From positions 12,282 to 76,281 of the forward strand of contig CAWHNE010000010.1 in assembly GCA_963830485.1 (NCBI GenBank): a stretch of DNA of 64,000 nt, in the 5' to 3' direction. The notes under the pieces are model-generated. The model had not been told where the DNA came from and ran no database searches. It saw nothing but the letters and a program-made list of their open reading frames with translations. A program made the position numbers and the translations under genes. Below, in pieces: positions 45,485 to 55,634 of the stretch (position 1 is its first letter; each line of letters begins with the position of its first letter). Source of the stretch: CAIWHR01 sp963830485. GTDB taxonomy: Bacteria; Pseudomonadota; Gammaproteobacteria; Burkholderiales; Casimicrobiaceae.

Positions 45485-47128
45485 CTACAGGACGAGACCC
45501 TGCTTGGCGGCGAGCCGATGCGCCTTGGCGACCATCGCCTCGCCCTCGGTCGCGCGCCCCGCGTGCTGCAGCGTTTCGCCCCAGTGGAGGCAATTGCGCG
45601 CGTTGCTCGGATCGATCCTGTCGGCTTCGGCGAACTTCGCGAGCGCCTCGTCGGTGCGGCCGAGCGCGGCCAGCGCGCGTGCCCATCCGCTCACGCAATC
45701 CGCCGTCGGCATGTCCTGCGCATGCAGTCGCCGGAATTTCGTCATTGCGGCCTCGGGATCGCCCAGCGCGAGCAGCGCCTCTCCCCACCACTGCCAGTTG
45801 AGCGAGCGCAGCGACCAGCGCTTCGTGCCGGCCTCCGCAAGCGCGGCCGCTTCGGCGTAGCGATGCTGCTTCAGGCGCACGGCGGCCAGTGCCGCCATCG
45901 CCGCCGACTCGAGCGGGTACCGCGCGTAGAGCTCGTCGGCGAAGCGCGCGGCATCGTCGAGACGGCCGGCGTCGATGAGCGCGCAGACGTAGATGTGCGC
46001 TCCGGTCCAGCCCGGTCCCCGCGCGCGGAAGAAATCCTCGAACGTCGCCACCGCCTCGCGCGGGCGATGCAGGCGCCATTGGGCGAACGCGAGCCCGTAC
46101 GTCGCGTAGGCATGCCGCCGATGCAGCGCAAGCACGCGCCGGAACTGGCGGAGCGCGATCCGATAGCGGCCGAGCATCACGTTGCACCAGCCGATGCGGG
46201 TTCGCTGCGCGGCGGAGAGCGGCCGCGAGCTCGCGGCGTCGACAATGCGGATGGCCTCGTCGGTGCGGCCGGTGCGGACGAGCGCCGTCATGAACTCTTC
46301 CGTCACCGGACTCTGCAACCCTGGATCGGCCTCGAAGCCGCGGCGCAGCACCACGAGCGCGGCCTCGTCCTCGCCGCGGGCGAGGAGCAGCAGGCCCTGC
46401 AGGTTGCAGGCCCACGGTGCCTCGTCGGGGCGGGCCTCCATCACGTGCCGCAACGCTTCCTCGGTGCGCGGAAACGGCCCGGGCAGCTCCTGCTCGATGT
46501 AATACGACGCGAGGACATATGGATCGGTGAGCCGCACCGCCTCCTCGGCGCCCGCGGTGACGAGCGGCGCGACGTCCGCCGCGCTGCGCGGACGCCCCTG
46601 CGTGATGCGCGCGCCGTCGCGGCGCCGGAGCTGCAGCGTGAATGCGTCGCCGTCGCGTGTGATCTCGCCGGCGAGGCGCTGGTCCGGCCGGTCGAACAGC
46701 TGACGGAAGTATCGGGCGAACGACTTGATCGACAGCTGGCCTACCGGAATCTGGATGTCGGCCTGCAGTGCCGACGCAACGTGCCCGCGGCGCGGCTTCT
46801 GCGTGCTGGCGACGCTCTGGATCGTGTGGATTGCATCGAGCAGCCGCTCGGTCACGACCGCCGCCGTGTATCCGCGCTCGGCGAGGTCGCGCGGAACTTC
46901 CAGCGGATCGAGCACGATCGTATTGCGCCGGAGCTCGCGCCAGAGCGCGTACACGAGCGCTCCGAGCAGCGCGATCAGCGCGAGCGACAGGAGGATCGTG
47001 AAGATCGCCGCGACGTTCTGCGCGAGCCACGGCAGGACCTCCCGCTCGGCACCCTCGGTGCCGAAGCCGAACAGAAGCGGGAGGCTCGCGCCACCGGCGT
47101 TGGATGCGCGCAGCGTCGTGCGGGTCAC
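45485..47128 (-). CDS. TPR-repeat membrane protein
   Basis: A 547-residue protein. One membrane segment near residues 40-65 (FTILLSLALIALLGALVYAL), a middle domain (IPVGQLSIKSFARYFRQLFD), and many TPRs to the end (AWACNLQGLLLLARGEDEAA-like PWACNLQGLLLLARGED; FAQWRLHRPREAVATFEDFF). The repeats probably face the cytoplasm and bind another protein. No enzyme domain is seen. It is intact and stands alone. Confidence 0.8.
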   Translation of the reverse strand: MTRTTLRASNAGGASLPLLFGFGTEGAEREVLPWLAQNVAAIFTILLSLALIALLGALVYALWRELRRNTIVLDPLEVPRDLAERGYTAAVVTERLLDAIHTIQSVASTQKPRRGHVASALQADIQIPVGQLSIKSFARYFRQLFDRPDQRLAGEITRDGDAFTLQLRRRDGARITQGRPRSAADVAPLVTAGAEEAVRLTDPYVLASYYIEQELPGPFPRTEEALRHVMEARPDEAPWACNLQGLLLLARGEDEAALVVLRRGFEADPGLQSPVTEEFMTALVRTGRTDEAIRIVDAASSRPLSAAQRTRIGWCNVMLGRYRIALRQFRRVLALHRRHAYATYGLAFAQWRLHRPREAVATFEDFFRARGPGWTGAHIYVCALIDAGRLDDAARFADELYARYPLESAAMAALAAVRLKQHRYAEAAALAEAGTKRWSLRSLNWQWWGEALLALGDPEAAMTKFRRLHAQDMPTADCVSGWARALAALGRTDEALAKFAEADRIDPSNARNCLHWGETLQHAGRATEGEAMVAKAHRLAAKQGLVL

Positions 47129-47302
47129 GCGTTTCCCCGGCGCGGCCCAGAGGCGAGCCGCAGGCGGGGAAGGATAGCAAACACCGGAAAGGCCGGGGGC
47201 GCCGAACGCGGCGCACCCGGGGAGGTGGGGCGAGAAGGCCCCCCGACCGGCCGTCCGCGGTCAGCGTCGCCGTGGCGGCGTGGCCGGAAGTCTCTGCCTC
47301 GG

Positions 47303-47746
47303 CTAACGCACGACGATCACCGGCAGCTTCGAGTGCGTCAGCACCTTCTGCGTCTCGCTGCCGAGCAGCACGGCCGAGATGCCGCGCCGGCCGTGCGAGG
47401 CCATCACGATCGCGTCGCACTTGTGCTTCTTCGCCGCGGCGAGGATCGCCTCCCACGGTGCGGGCGCGATCGAATATGCGGTCTTGCAGTCCACCCCGGC
47501 GGCGGTTGCCTTGTTTGCCGCCGCGTCGAGGATCTTCTGCGCGTCCTCGGCGGCGAGCTTCGCGTATTCCCTGCGGGTCACTGGCTCGTAGACGACGCCG
47601 TCCGCGTACGCCGGCATCGGGTAGTCCGGCGCCGCATAGAACGCCGTGAGCTTCGCGCCGACCACCTGCGCGAGCGCGATCGCGTGCGCGAGCGCCTTGT
47701 CAGAGAGCTTGGATCCGTCGGTCGCAATGAGCAGGTTCTTGTACAT
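47303..47746 (-). CDS. Universal stress protein, UspA family
   Basis: A 147-residue protein with the usual UspA fold: start MYKNLLIATDGSKLSDKALA, ATP-binding motif SHGRRGISAVLLGSETQKVL, and ending KLPVIVVR. It binds ATP and helps survival under stress. Fnr-type boxes lie between it and ccoI, so low-oxygen induction is likely. Confidence 0.93.
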   Translation of the reverse strand: MYKNLLIATDGSKLSDKALAHAIALAQVVGAKLTAFYAAPDYPMPAYADGVVYEPVTRREYAKLAAEDAQKILDAAANKATAAGVDCKTAYSIAPAPWEAILAAAKKHKCDAIVMASHGRRGISAVLLGSETQKVLTHSKLPVIVVR

Positions 47747-47804
47747 GGCCAATCCCGGGAAGTCCGTCGTGGATTCATTGTCCGCCGGCATCATCGCCCG
47801 CGCG

Positions 47805-47839
47805 TTGACTGAAATCAATGGGGCCTTGCCCGCGATCAA
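47805..47839. promoter_or_regulatory. Two Fnr-type boxes between usp and ccoI
   Basis: TTGACTGAAATCAA (47805-47818) and TTGCCCGCGATCAA (47826-47839) both match TTGAT-N4-ATCAA with one and two changes, and their centres are 21 bases apart. A centre at 47832.5 lies ~61 bases before ATG 47894, suitable for a start site around 47874 with class II activation. Both boxes also face the divergent usp. Confidence 0.75.
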
Positions 47840-47893
47840 TGTCCGGCCGCGGATCGATTGACCGGCCCCCTTGCGTTCCGTAGATTCGGCCCG

Positions 47894-50426
47894 ATGCCGG
47901 ATGCGCCCACGCTCGCTTCGCTCCGTCCCGCGCCTGCCGCCTCGGTACCGGCGGGCATGCCGGCACCGGCGCTGTGCTTCCACTGCGGCAAACCCAACTT
48001 GGAGCCCGCGCGCTGGCGGGCCGTGCTCAATGGCGCGGCACGCGATTTCTGCTGCGCCGGTTGTCTCGGCATCGCCCAGACGATTCACGTGGCGGGGCTC
48101 GACGCGTTCTACGACCGTCGCACCGAGCCGGCGGATCGACCCGTCGAGGACGAAGGCGCTGCCGACGTCTTCGCGCAGTGGGACGATCCCGCGACGCAGG
48201 CTGGCTTCGTGCGCACGCTGGCCGACGGCCGGCTCGAAGTGTCGTTGCTGCTCGAAGGCATCCACTGTGGCGCGTGCATCTGGCTGATCGAGCGGTGGCT
48301 CGCGCAACGTCCCGGCATCGCCGCCGCCGACGTGAACTTCGCGACGCGGCGCGCGCGCGTTGTATTCGACCCGTCAATGATGCGGCTCTCCGGCGTCCTG
48401 CGAGCGGTGGCCGCGGTCGGCTACCACGCGTACCCGTACGATCCGGCGCGGCGCGAGGCACTCGCGCGGCGCGAGTCCCGGACCCTCCTCCTGCGGACGG
48501 CGGTCGCGCTGCTCGCGATGATGCAGGTGATGATGTTCGCGGTGCCGACGTACGTCACGGTCGACGGCGTCGAACCCGCTCACCGCCTGCTGCTCGAGTG
48601 GGCGAGTCTCACGCTGACGTTGCCCGCGCTCGTGTACTCGGCGGCGCCATTCTTCCGCGGCGCGTGGCGCGATCTCCGGGTACGGCGGCCGGGGATGGAC
48701 GTCCCGGTCGCACTGGGTCTCGCGGCCGCGTTCGCCGCGAGCGCGTGGTCAACCCTCGCAGGCGAAGGTCCGGTCTACTACGATTCGGTGACGATGTTCA
48801 TCGCGCTGCTCCTGGTCGCGCGGTACGTCGAGCTCGCCGCGCGTCGCCGTGCGGGTGACGCGGTCGAGGCGGTCGCGAAAGCCCGGCCCGCGACGGCCGA
48901 GCGGCTCGTCGCCTGGCCTGCGCGGCGTGACGTCGAGGCGGTGGCGGCGACGGCGCTTGCCGCCGGCGACTGCGTGCTGGTCCGCGCAGGCGCGACGGTC
49001 CCGGCCGATGGTCGGGTCGTCGAGGGCAGCGCGAACGTCGAGGAAGCGATCCTCACCGGCGAATCGCGGCCGTCGCGCCGCGGCTCCGGCGACGCTGTGC
49101 TCGCCGGAAGCGTCGTGCGCGACGATGCGCTCGTCGTGCGTGTCGATTCCGCGGGCGAAGCGACGCGCCTTGCGGCGATCGAGCGGCTCGTCACCCGCGC
49201 GGCGGGCGAGCGGCCGCGCGTCGCCCGCGTCGCCGATCGCGTCGCTGCCAGGTTCGTGACGGTGCTGCTTGCATTGGCGGCCGCCACCGCGGTCGTCTGG
49301 GCATTCCATGATGCGTCGCGGGCGTTCGCGGTGACGTTCGCGGTGCTCGTCGTGTCGTGCCCGTGCGCGCTGTCGCTCGCTACGCCCGCTGCACTCGCCG
49401 CGGCAGCGGGTGCGCTTGCGCGTCGACACGTGGTCGTCGCTCGCGCCGACGCATTGGAATCGCTTGCCCGGGTGACGCACGTCGTCTTCGACAAGACGGG
49501 CACGTTGACCTCGGGGCGAATCGCGCTCGTCGGCGTGAAGGCGCAGCGCGACCTTCCACCCGGAGAAATCATCGCGCTGGCCGCCGCGCTCGAGGCGCAA
49601 TCGGAGCATCCGCTCGCGGCGGCGTTTCGCGGGGCCGCGGCGGGACTCGCGCTGCCGCGCGTCGACGAGCTCCACGGCGTTCCCGGTCACGGCGTCGAAG
49701 GCGTCATCGCGGGGCGCGTCGTGCGCCTCGGGCGGCCGGACTTCGTCGTCGGCGCTCTCCGGCACGACGTCGCCGGCCGTCGTGGAACGGATCGATCCGG
49801 CGGCAACGGTGGTCGCGCTCGGCGACGGCCGCGGACCGATCGCGCGCTTCGTGCTGGCCGATGCGCTGCGGCCCGGCGCGGCCGAGCTGGTTGCCGAGCT
49901 CGCCTCGCTGCACATCGTCCCGACGATCCTGTCGGGCGACCGCGTCGAGACCGTCGCGGCGGTCGCGGCGCGCCTCGGCATCGCGGACGCGCGTGGTGAT
50001 GCCCGGCCCGAAGACAAGCGCGCGGCGATCGCCGCGCTGCAGGCGACGGGAGCCGTCGTCGCGATGGTCGGCGACGGGATCAACGACGCCCCGTCGCTCG
50101 CGCAGGCGCAGGTGTCGGTGAGCCTCGGGAGCGCGACGCCGCTCGCGCAGTGGACGGCGGACGTCGTCGTGCTCTCCGACGACCTCCGGCTCGTCGCTGG
50201 CACGATCCGGCACGCGCGCCGGACGTTCCGGATCGTGCGCGAGAACCTGGGCTGGGCGTTCGCGTATAACGCGCTCGCGATCCCGGCAGCGGCGCTCGGC
50301 TACGTGACGCCGCTCGCGGCGGCCGTCGGAATGTCGCTCTCGTCGATCGTCGTCGTGGCAAACGCGCTGCGAGTGGCGCGCATGCGCGATTCCGGCGCGA
50401 CGGCGGTTGCTGCCGGAGGAGCATGA
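47894..50426 (+). CDS. ccoI: Copper-translocating P-type ATPase CcoI (one frameshift)
   Basis: About 840 residues. N-terminus: a Cys-rich metal-binding stretch (CFHCGKPN ... CCAGCLGIAQ) and an HMA-type site (LEGIHCGACIWLIE). Then the TGES-like motif EAILTGESRPS, the ion motif SCPCALSLATPAAL, the phosphorylation motif FDKTGTLTSG, and GDGINDAPSLAQA. The frame slips near 49780, where an otherwise complete protein continues as RIDPAATVVALGDGR. It supplies copper to the cbb3 oxidase. ATG 47894 fits the two Fnr boxes. ccoS follows after 10 bases. Confidence 0.93.
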
Positions 50427-50436
50427 GCCGATCCGC

Positions 50437-50640
50437 ATGGACATCCTGATCCTGCTCATTCCGCTGTCGGTCGTGCTCGTGCTCCTGATCGGTGCAGGCT
50501 TCTGGTGGTCGGTGAAGAGCGGCCAGTTCGACGATCTCGACGGCCCTGCGCATCGGATCCTCACCGACGACGATTCCGTCGGTGCGGAGCGCGACCCTGC
50601 GCAGGACCAGGTGCGGACGCACAGCGACAAGGCCCTTTGA
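50437..50640 (+). CDS. ccoS: CcoS, cbb3 oxidase maturation protein
   Basis: A 67-residue protein with a single membrane segment (ILILLIPLSVVLVLLIGAGF) followed by WWSVKSGQFDDLDGPAHRIL, the usual CcoS pattern. It is needed for cofactor insertion in the cbb3 oxidase. Its stop codon overlaps the Fnr box of the next promoter. Confidence 0.92.
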   Translation: MDILILLIPLSVVLVLLIGAGFWWSVKSGQFDDLDGPAHRILTDDDSVGAERDPAQDQVRTHSDKAL

Positions 50641-50650
50641 CCGAAGTCAA
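50637..50650 (+). promoter_or_regulatory. Fnr-type box before ccoN
   Basis: TTGACCGAAGTCAA is a perfect inverted repeat of the TTGAY-N4-RTCAA type. Its centre lies ~172 bases before ccoN and overlaps the ccoS stop, leaving room for a start site downstream. This supports Fnr activation of the ccoNOQP operon. Confidence 0.7.
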
Positions 50651-50815
50651 ACATGGCCCAGACGAGCATCCTTAAGATCGCGCGTTTGCGAGAAACTCTC
50701 GGCGTCGGCACCAAGCGCGAATCCCCTGCCAGGAAAGGGTCATGCGTCGAATGAAGGACGATTCGACGAGACCGGAGCAGGGGCGAGCAGGCCGCGTCGA
50801 AGATTCGGGGGAGCC

Positions 50816-52267
50816 ATGGCGATGAGTGGGGCAAGCGCGGCGACGTTCAATTACAAGGTGGTGCGCCAGTTCGCGATCATGACGGTCGTCTGGGGCATCG
50901 TCGGGATGCTGGTCGGCGTGATCATCGCCGCGCAACTCCTGCTGCCCGACTTCTTTCTCTGGGACGGCGTCTCGTGGCTCTCGTACGGTCGGTTGCGGCC
51001 GCTGCACACGAACGCGGTGATCTTCGCCTTCGGCGGCTGCGCGCTCTTCGCGACGTCGTACTACGTCGTCCAGCGGACGTGCCAGGTGCGGCTGTTCGGC
51101 GACGCGCTCGCCTCGTTCACGTTCTGGGGCTGGCAGGCGGTGATCGTGCTGGCCGCCGTGACGCTGCCGCTCGGCTACACGTCGGGCAAGGAATACGCCG
51201 AGCTCGAGTGGCCGATCGACATCCTGATCACGCTGGTCTGGGTCTCCTACGCGATCGTGTTCTTCGGGACGATCGCGCTGCGCAAGACGCCGCACATTTA
51301 CGTGGCGAACTGGTTCTTCGGCGCGTTCATCCTGACGATTGCGGTGCTGCACCTGGTGAACAGCGCCGAGATGCCGGTCTCGTTCTGGCCGATGAAGTCG
51401 TACTCGGCGTACGCCGGCACGCAGGACGCGATGGTGCAGTGGTGGTACGGCCACAACGCGGTCGGCTTCTTCCTGACCGCGGGCTTCCTCGGCATGATGT
51501 ACTACTTCGTGCCGAAGCAGGCAGGCCGGCCGATCTACAGCTACCGCCTCTCCGTGGTCCACTTCTGGGCGCTGATCTTCACGTACATGTGGGCCGGCCC
51601 GCATCACCTGCACTACACGGCGCTGCCCGACTGGACCCAGTCGCTCGGCATGCTGTTCTCGCTGATCCTGCTCGCGCCGTCGTGGGGCGGGATGATCAAC
51701 GGGATCATGACGTTGTCGGGCGCGTGGCACAAGCTGCGCGACGATCCCATCCTCAAGTTCCTGATCGTGTCGCTCTCGTTCTACGGGATGAGCACGTTCG
51801 AGGGGCCGATGATGTCGATCAAGACCGTCAATGCGCTGTCGCACTACACCGACTGGACCATCGGCCACGTGCACTCGGGCGCGCTCGGCTGGGTCGCGTT
51901 CATCTCGATCGGCTGCATCTATTACCTGATCCCGCGGATGTTCGGCAAGACCGAGATGTGGTCGATCCGGCTCATCACGCTCCACTTCTGGATCGCGACG
52001 ATCGGCGTCGTCCTCTACATCGCCGCGATGTGGATCGCCGGCGTGATGCAGGGTCTCATGTGGCGTGCGGTCAACGCCGACGGCACGCTCACCTACGCGT
52101 TCGTCGAGAGCGTCAAGGCCACCTACCCGTTCTACGCGATCCGGCTCCTGGGCGGCACGCTGTTCTTCGCCGGCATGCTGGTCATGGCCTGGAATGTGAT
52201 CAAGACCGTCGCGGGCGGCCGCGCGGTCGAGGCGCCGATCCCGGTCGCCGCGCCGGCGCACGCGTGA
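50816..52267 (+). CDS. ccoN: Cytochrome cbb3 oxidase subunit I
   Basis: A 483-residue protein with 12 predicted membrane segments. Haem and copper His ligands can be seen in RPLHTNAVIFAFGG, WWYGHNAVGFFLTAG, PHHLHYTALPDWTQ and IGHVHSGALGW. It is the catalytic subunit of the high-affinity terminal oxidase. GGGGGAG precedes ATG 50816 by 3 bases. It is intact and begins the structural operon. Confidence 0.96.
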   Translation: MAMSGASAATFNYKVVRQFAIMTVVWGIVGMLVGVIIAAQLLLPDFFLWDGVSWLSYGRLRPLHTNAVIFAFGGCALFATSYYVVQRTCQVRLFGDALASFTFWGWQAVIVLAAVTLPLGYTSGKEYAELEWPIDILITLVWVSYAIVFFGTIALRKTPHIYVANWFFGAFILTIAVLHLVNSAEMPVSFWPMKSYSAYAGTQDAMVQWWYGHNAVGFFLTAGFLGMMYYFVPKQAGRPIYSYRLSVVHFWALIFTYMWAGPHHLHYTALPDWTQSLGMLFSLILLAPSWGGMINGIMTLSGAWHKLRDDPILKFLIVSLSFYGMSTFEGPMMSIKTVNALSHYTDWTIGHVHSGALGWVAFISIGCIYYLIPRMFGKTEMWSIRLITLHFWIATIGVVLYIAAMWIAGVMQGLMWRAVNADGTLTYAFVESVKATYPFYAIRLLGGTLFFAGMLVMAWNVIKTVAGGRAVEAPIPVAAPAHA

Positions 52268-52277
52268 GGAGCGGACG

Positions 52278-52892
52278 ATGAAGCTCAACCAGGAAATGCT
52301 CGAGCGCAACGTCGGCTGGATGATCGTGTGCATCGTCCTGCTGGTGAGCGTGGGCGGACTCGTGGAAATCGTGCCCCTTTACTTTCAGAAGTCGACGACG
52401 GAACCGACGAAGGGTGTGAGCCCCTACACGCCGCTGCAGCTCGCCGGGCGCGATGTCTATCTGCGCGAGGGCTGCTACAACTGCCACTCGCAGATGATCC
52501 GGCCGTTCCGCGCCGAAACCGAGCGCTACGGCCATTACTCGGTCGCCGGCGAGTCGGTCTACGACCATCCGTTCCAGTGGGGCAGCAAGCGCACCGGGCC
52601 CGACCTCGCCCGGGTCGGCGGCCGCTACTCCGACGACTGGCATCGCGTGCATCTCAACAATCCGCGCGACGTCGTCCCGGAATCGAACATGCCAGCGTAT
52701 CCGTGGCTTACGAGGGCGCCGGCGTCGGTCGGCAACCTCAGGGACAAGATGCGCGCGCTGCGGCGGGTCGGTGTCCCGTACACCGACGCCCAGATCGCGA
52801 AGGCCGAGGACGAAGTCAAGGGCAAGACCGAGCAGGACGCGCTGGTCGCCTACCTGCAGAACCTCGGTCTCGCGTTGCCGAGCGTGAGGTAG
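52278..52892 (+). CDS. ccoO: Cytochrome cbb3 oxidase subunit II (mono-haem)
   Basis: A 204-residue protein. One N-terminal membrane anchor (WMIVCIVLLVSVGGLVEIV) and one haem c site CYNCHSQMIRPF, plus the usual RYSDDWHRVHLNNPRDVVP. It passes electrons towards CcoN in the periplasm. It follows ccoN by 10 bases. Confidence 0.95.
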   Translation: MKLNQEMLERNVGWMIVCIVLLVSVGGLVEIVPLYFQKSTTEPTKGVSPYTPLQLAGRDVYLREGCYNCHSQMIRPFRAETERYGHYSVAGESVYDHPFQWGSKRTGPDLARVGGRYSDDWHRVHLNNPRDVVPESNMPAYPWLTRAPASVGNLRDKMRALRRVGVPYTDAQIAKAEDEVKGKTEQDALVAYLQNLGLALPSVR

Positions 52893-52894
52893 CG

Positions 52895-53083
52895 ATGAAC
52901 CTCTACAGCGTAGTCAGCATCGCGACCACGGTGCTCGCGTTTCTCGCCTTCCTCGGCATCGTGGGATGGGCGTACAGCCGGCGGCGCGCGGCGGCGTTCG
53001 CGGAGGCGGCGAATGCGCCGTTCGCCCTGCCCGACGATGCCGGCAGCGGCGAGATCGGCGACAAGCGCGGGGAGCGGTCATGA
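52895..53083 (+). CDS. ccoQ: CcoQ, small cbb3 oxidase subunit
   Basis: A 62-residue protein with one membrane segment (VVSIATTVLAFLAFLGIVGW) followed by Arg-rich and acidic residues, the common CcoQ layout. It starts 2 bases after ccoO and overlaps ccoP by 4 bases. Confidence 0.85.
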   Translation: MNLYSVVSIATTVLAFLAFLGIVGWAYSRRRAAAFAEAANAPFALPDDAGSGEIGDKRGERS

Positions 53084-54113
53084 ACGAATTCACATCGGGG
53101 TTCTGGAGTTGGTACGTCATCGTCCTCACGCTGGGTTCGATCGGGTATTGCGCGTGGCTGCTGTGGGTCACGAGCCGTGTCCGCGTAAAGGCGGGCGCAG
53201 CGCTGCCGACGGCCACAGGTCCGGGTGGAAAGCAGGTCGAGCTGACCGGACATACCTGGGACGGCGATCTCGCCGAATACAACAATCCGCTGCCGCGCTG
53301 GTGGATGTGGCTGTTCTGGATCACGATCGTCTACTCGCTCGCCTACCTCGTCGTCTATCCCGGGCTCGGCAGCTTCAAGGGGATGCTGGGCTGGTCGTCG
53401 ACCGGCGCGTGGACGACCGAGATGGACGATACGGACGCGAGGCTCAAGCCGCTGTACGAGAAATTCGCCGGCATGGAGCTGCCCGCGATCGCGGCGGACA
53501 CGCAGGCGCGCGCGATGGGCGAGCGGATCTTCCTCGTCAACTGCGCGCCGTGCCACGGTTCCGACGCGCGCGGCTCGACGGGGTTCCCGAACCTCGCCGA
53601 CAAGGACTGGCTCTACGGCGGCGATCCGGCGACGATCGTCGCGTCGGTCACCAGCGGTCGCATGGGCGTCATGCCGCCGCTCGGCCCTGCGCTCGGCGCT
53701 GACGGCGTGAAGAACGTCGTCGCGTACGTGCGCTCGCTCTCGGGGCTGCCGAGCGACGGTCTCAAGGCGCAGCTCGGCAAGCCGCTCTTCGATCAGAACT
53801 GCGCGGCCTGCCACGGGATGGATGGGAAGGGGAACCAGGCGCTCGGCGCGCCGAACCTGTCCGACCAGATCTGGCTCTACGGCAGCTCGGAGGCGACGAT
53901 CGCGCAGGGCATCAACAACGGCCGCCATGTCGGCATGGAGGCGGAGCACCCGCCGATGCCCTCGTTCAAGAACACGCTGGGACAGGGACCGCTCGGGCCG
54001 GCGAAGATCAACCTCGTCGCCGCGTACGTCTGGGGCCTGTCGAACAAGCGCCGCCGCGAAATGAGGGTGCCGCCGCCACCGCGGCCCCGGGAATGCCGGT
54101 GGCCGCGGCGTGA
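53080..54113 (+). CDS. ccoP: Cytochrome cbb3 oxidase subunit III (di-haem), frameshift at the 3' end
   Basis: About 345 residues. An N-terminal membrane segment (WYVIVLTLGSIGYCAWLLW) plus a second (WMWLFWITIVYSLAYLVVY) precede two haem c sites, CAPCHGSDARG and CAACHGMDGKG. At about 54055, within CGCCGCCGCG, one base is missing; after it the frame ends normally in PGMPVAAA and TGA 54111-54113. Without this correction the frame would run on for hundreds of residues. It takes electrons from cytochrome c. Confidence 0.92.
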
Positions 54114-54193
54114 GCGGCGGGCATTGCGCGCGCCACGTGCCCGCGCCGTACACTGGTCGCGCCGACCGTCCCAGCTGACCGGGACGTACTTCC

Positions 54194-55624
54194 TTGAACG
54201 CCAACGACCCCTCCGTCGTCCCGATCGTCGCCGCGCCGGGCGCCGAGGAAGTCTCGCTCCTCGAGATCCGCAAGAAAATCTACGTGCGCGCGGTGCACGG
54301 CTGGTTCGCGCGATGGCGCTGGGGCCTCGTCTTCGCGACGCAGCTGATCTTCTACGGGCTGCCATGGCTCACCTGGAACGATCGCCAGGCGGTCCTCTTC
54401 GAGATTGCCGAGCGGAAGTTCTACATCTTCGGGCTCGTGCTGTGGCCACAGGACGTGATCTACCTGACGGCGCTGCTGGTGATCGCCGCCTTCGCGCTGT
54501 TCCTGTTCACCGCGATCGCGGGGCGCGTGTGGTGCGGCTACGCCTGCCCGCAGACGGTCTATACGCTGATCTTTCAGTGGATCGAGCGCAAGATCGAGGG
54601 CGAGCGCGTCGCGCGGATGAAGCTCGACACGTCCGCGCTTTCGGCGCCGAAGTTCGCGAAGAAGGCGGTGAAGCACCTCGCGTGGTTCGCGATTGCGGTG
54701 TGGACGGGCTACACCTTCGTCGGCTACTTCTCTCCGATCCGCGATCTGGGTTTTCGGGCCGTCACGCTCCAGCTCGGGCCGTGGGAGACGTTCTGGATCC
54801 TGTTCTACGGCCTCGCGACCTACGGCAACGCAGGGTTCATGCGCGAGCAAGTGTGCAAGTACATGTGCCCGTACGCACGCTTCCAGTCGGCGATGTTCGA
54901 CCGCGACACGCTCATCATCGCGTACGACCGCGAGCGCGGCGAGCCGCGCGGACCGCGCAGCCGCAAGGTGGATCCCGCGGCCGCGAACCTCGGCCATTGC
55001 GTCGACTGCAACATCTGCGTGCAGGTGTGCCCGACCGGCATCGACATCCGCAAGGGCCTGCAGTACGAATGCATCGGCTGCGCCGCGTGCATCGACGGCT
55101 GCGACCAGGTGATGGACAAGATGGGGTACCCGCGCGGGCTGATCCGCTATGCGTCCGAGAACGCGCTCGAGCGGCATCTCGACCGCGGCGCCATGTGGGA
55201 GCGCATGCTGCGGCCGCGGACACTGATCTACACGAGCCTGCTCGCCGTCATCGTCGTCGCGACGGGCGTCTCGCTCGCGCTGCGCAACCCGCTCAAGGTC
55301 GACGTGATCCGCGACCGCGGCGCGCTGGTGCGCGAAGCGGCACCGGGCGTGATCGAGAACGTCTATCGAGTCCAGATCATGAACACCGACGAAGCGGCAC
55401 GGTCGTTCACGATCGCCGCCGAGGGCATCCCGGGCCTCAAGGTCGAGGGCGTCGACCAACCGGTCGCGGTCGCCGCGGCCGGATCGAGGCTCATTCCGAT
55501 CCGGCTGCAGGTGCCCGTCGACGCGGGCAAGCCGGGCTCCAACGCGATCGAGCTCGTGGTCCGCTCGAGCGATGCGCCACCGCTCGAGCGCCGCGAAAAG
55601 TCGACGTTCCTGCTGCCGCGATGA
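54194..55624 (+). CDS. ccoG: CcoG, copper-reducing/cbb3 maturation Fe-S protein
   Basis: A 476-residue membrane protein. It has several membrane segments and two ferredoxin-like motifs (CVDCNICVQVCPTG; CIGCAACIDGC), with CGYACPQTVYT and YMCPYARFQ before them and a C-terminal Ig-like domain (EDQPVAVAAAG-like VDQPVAVAAAGSRLIPIRL). CcoG is needed for cbb3 assembly and reduces copper for CcoN. The start is TTG 54194 (MNANDPSVVPIVAAPGAEE). It is intact. Confidence 0.92.
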   Translation: MNANDPSVVPIVAAPGAEEVSLLEIRKKIYVRAVHGWFARWRWGLVFATQLIFYGLPWLTWNDRQAVLFEIAERKFYIFGLVLWPQDVIYLTALLVIAAFALFLFTAIAGRVWCGYACPQTVYTLIFQWIERKIEGERVARMKLDTSALSAPKFAKKAVKHLAWFAIAVWTGYTFVGYFSPIRDLGFRAVTLQLGPWETFWILFYGLATYGNAGFMREQVCKYMCPYARFQSAMFDRDTLIIAYDRERGEPRGPRSRKVDPAAANLGHCVDCNICVQVCPTGIDIRKGLQYECIGCAACIDGCDQVMDKMGYPRGLIRYASENALERHLDRGAMWERMLRPRTLIYTSLLAVIVVATGVSLALRNPLKVDVIRDRGALVREAAPGVIENVYRVQIMNTDEAARSFTIAAEGIPGLKVEGVDQPVAVAAAGSRLIPIRLQVPVDAGKPGSNAIELVVRSSDAPPLERREKSTFLLPR

Positions 55625-55634
55625 AGGTGCCGCG

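Noticed and set aside
44472..47456. A 994-codon frame on the minus strand over proS and the TPR gene
   Set aside because: It is the wrong frame of two well-supported genes on the same strand; the product has no known motif.
49782..50426. A separate HAD-type hydrolase gene
   Set aside because: It is the C-terminal third of CcoI continued after one frameshift (GDGINDAPS motif).
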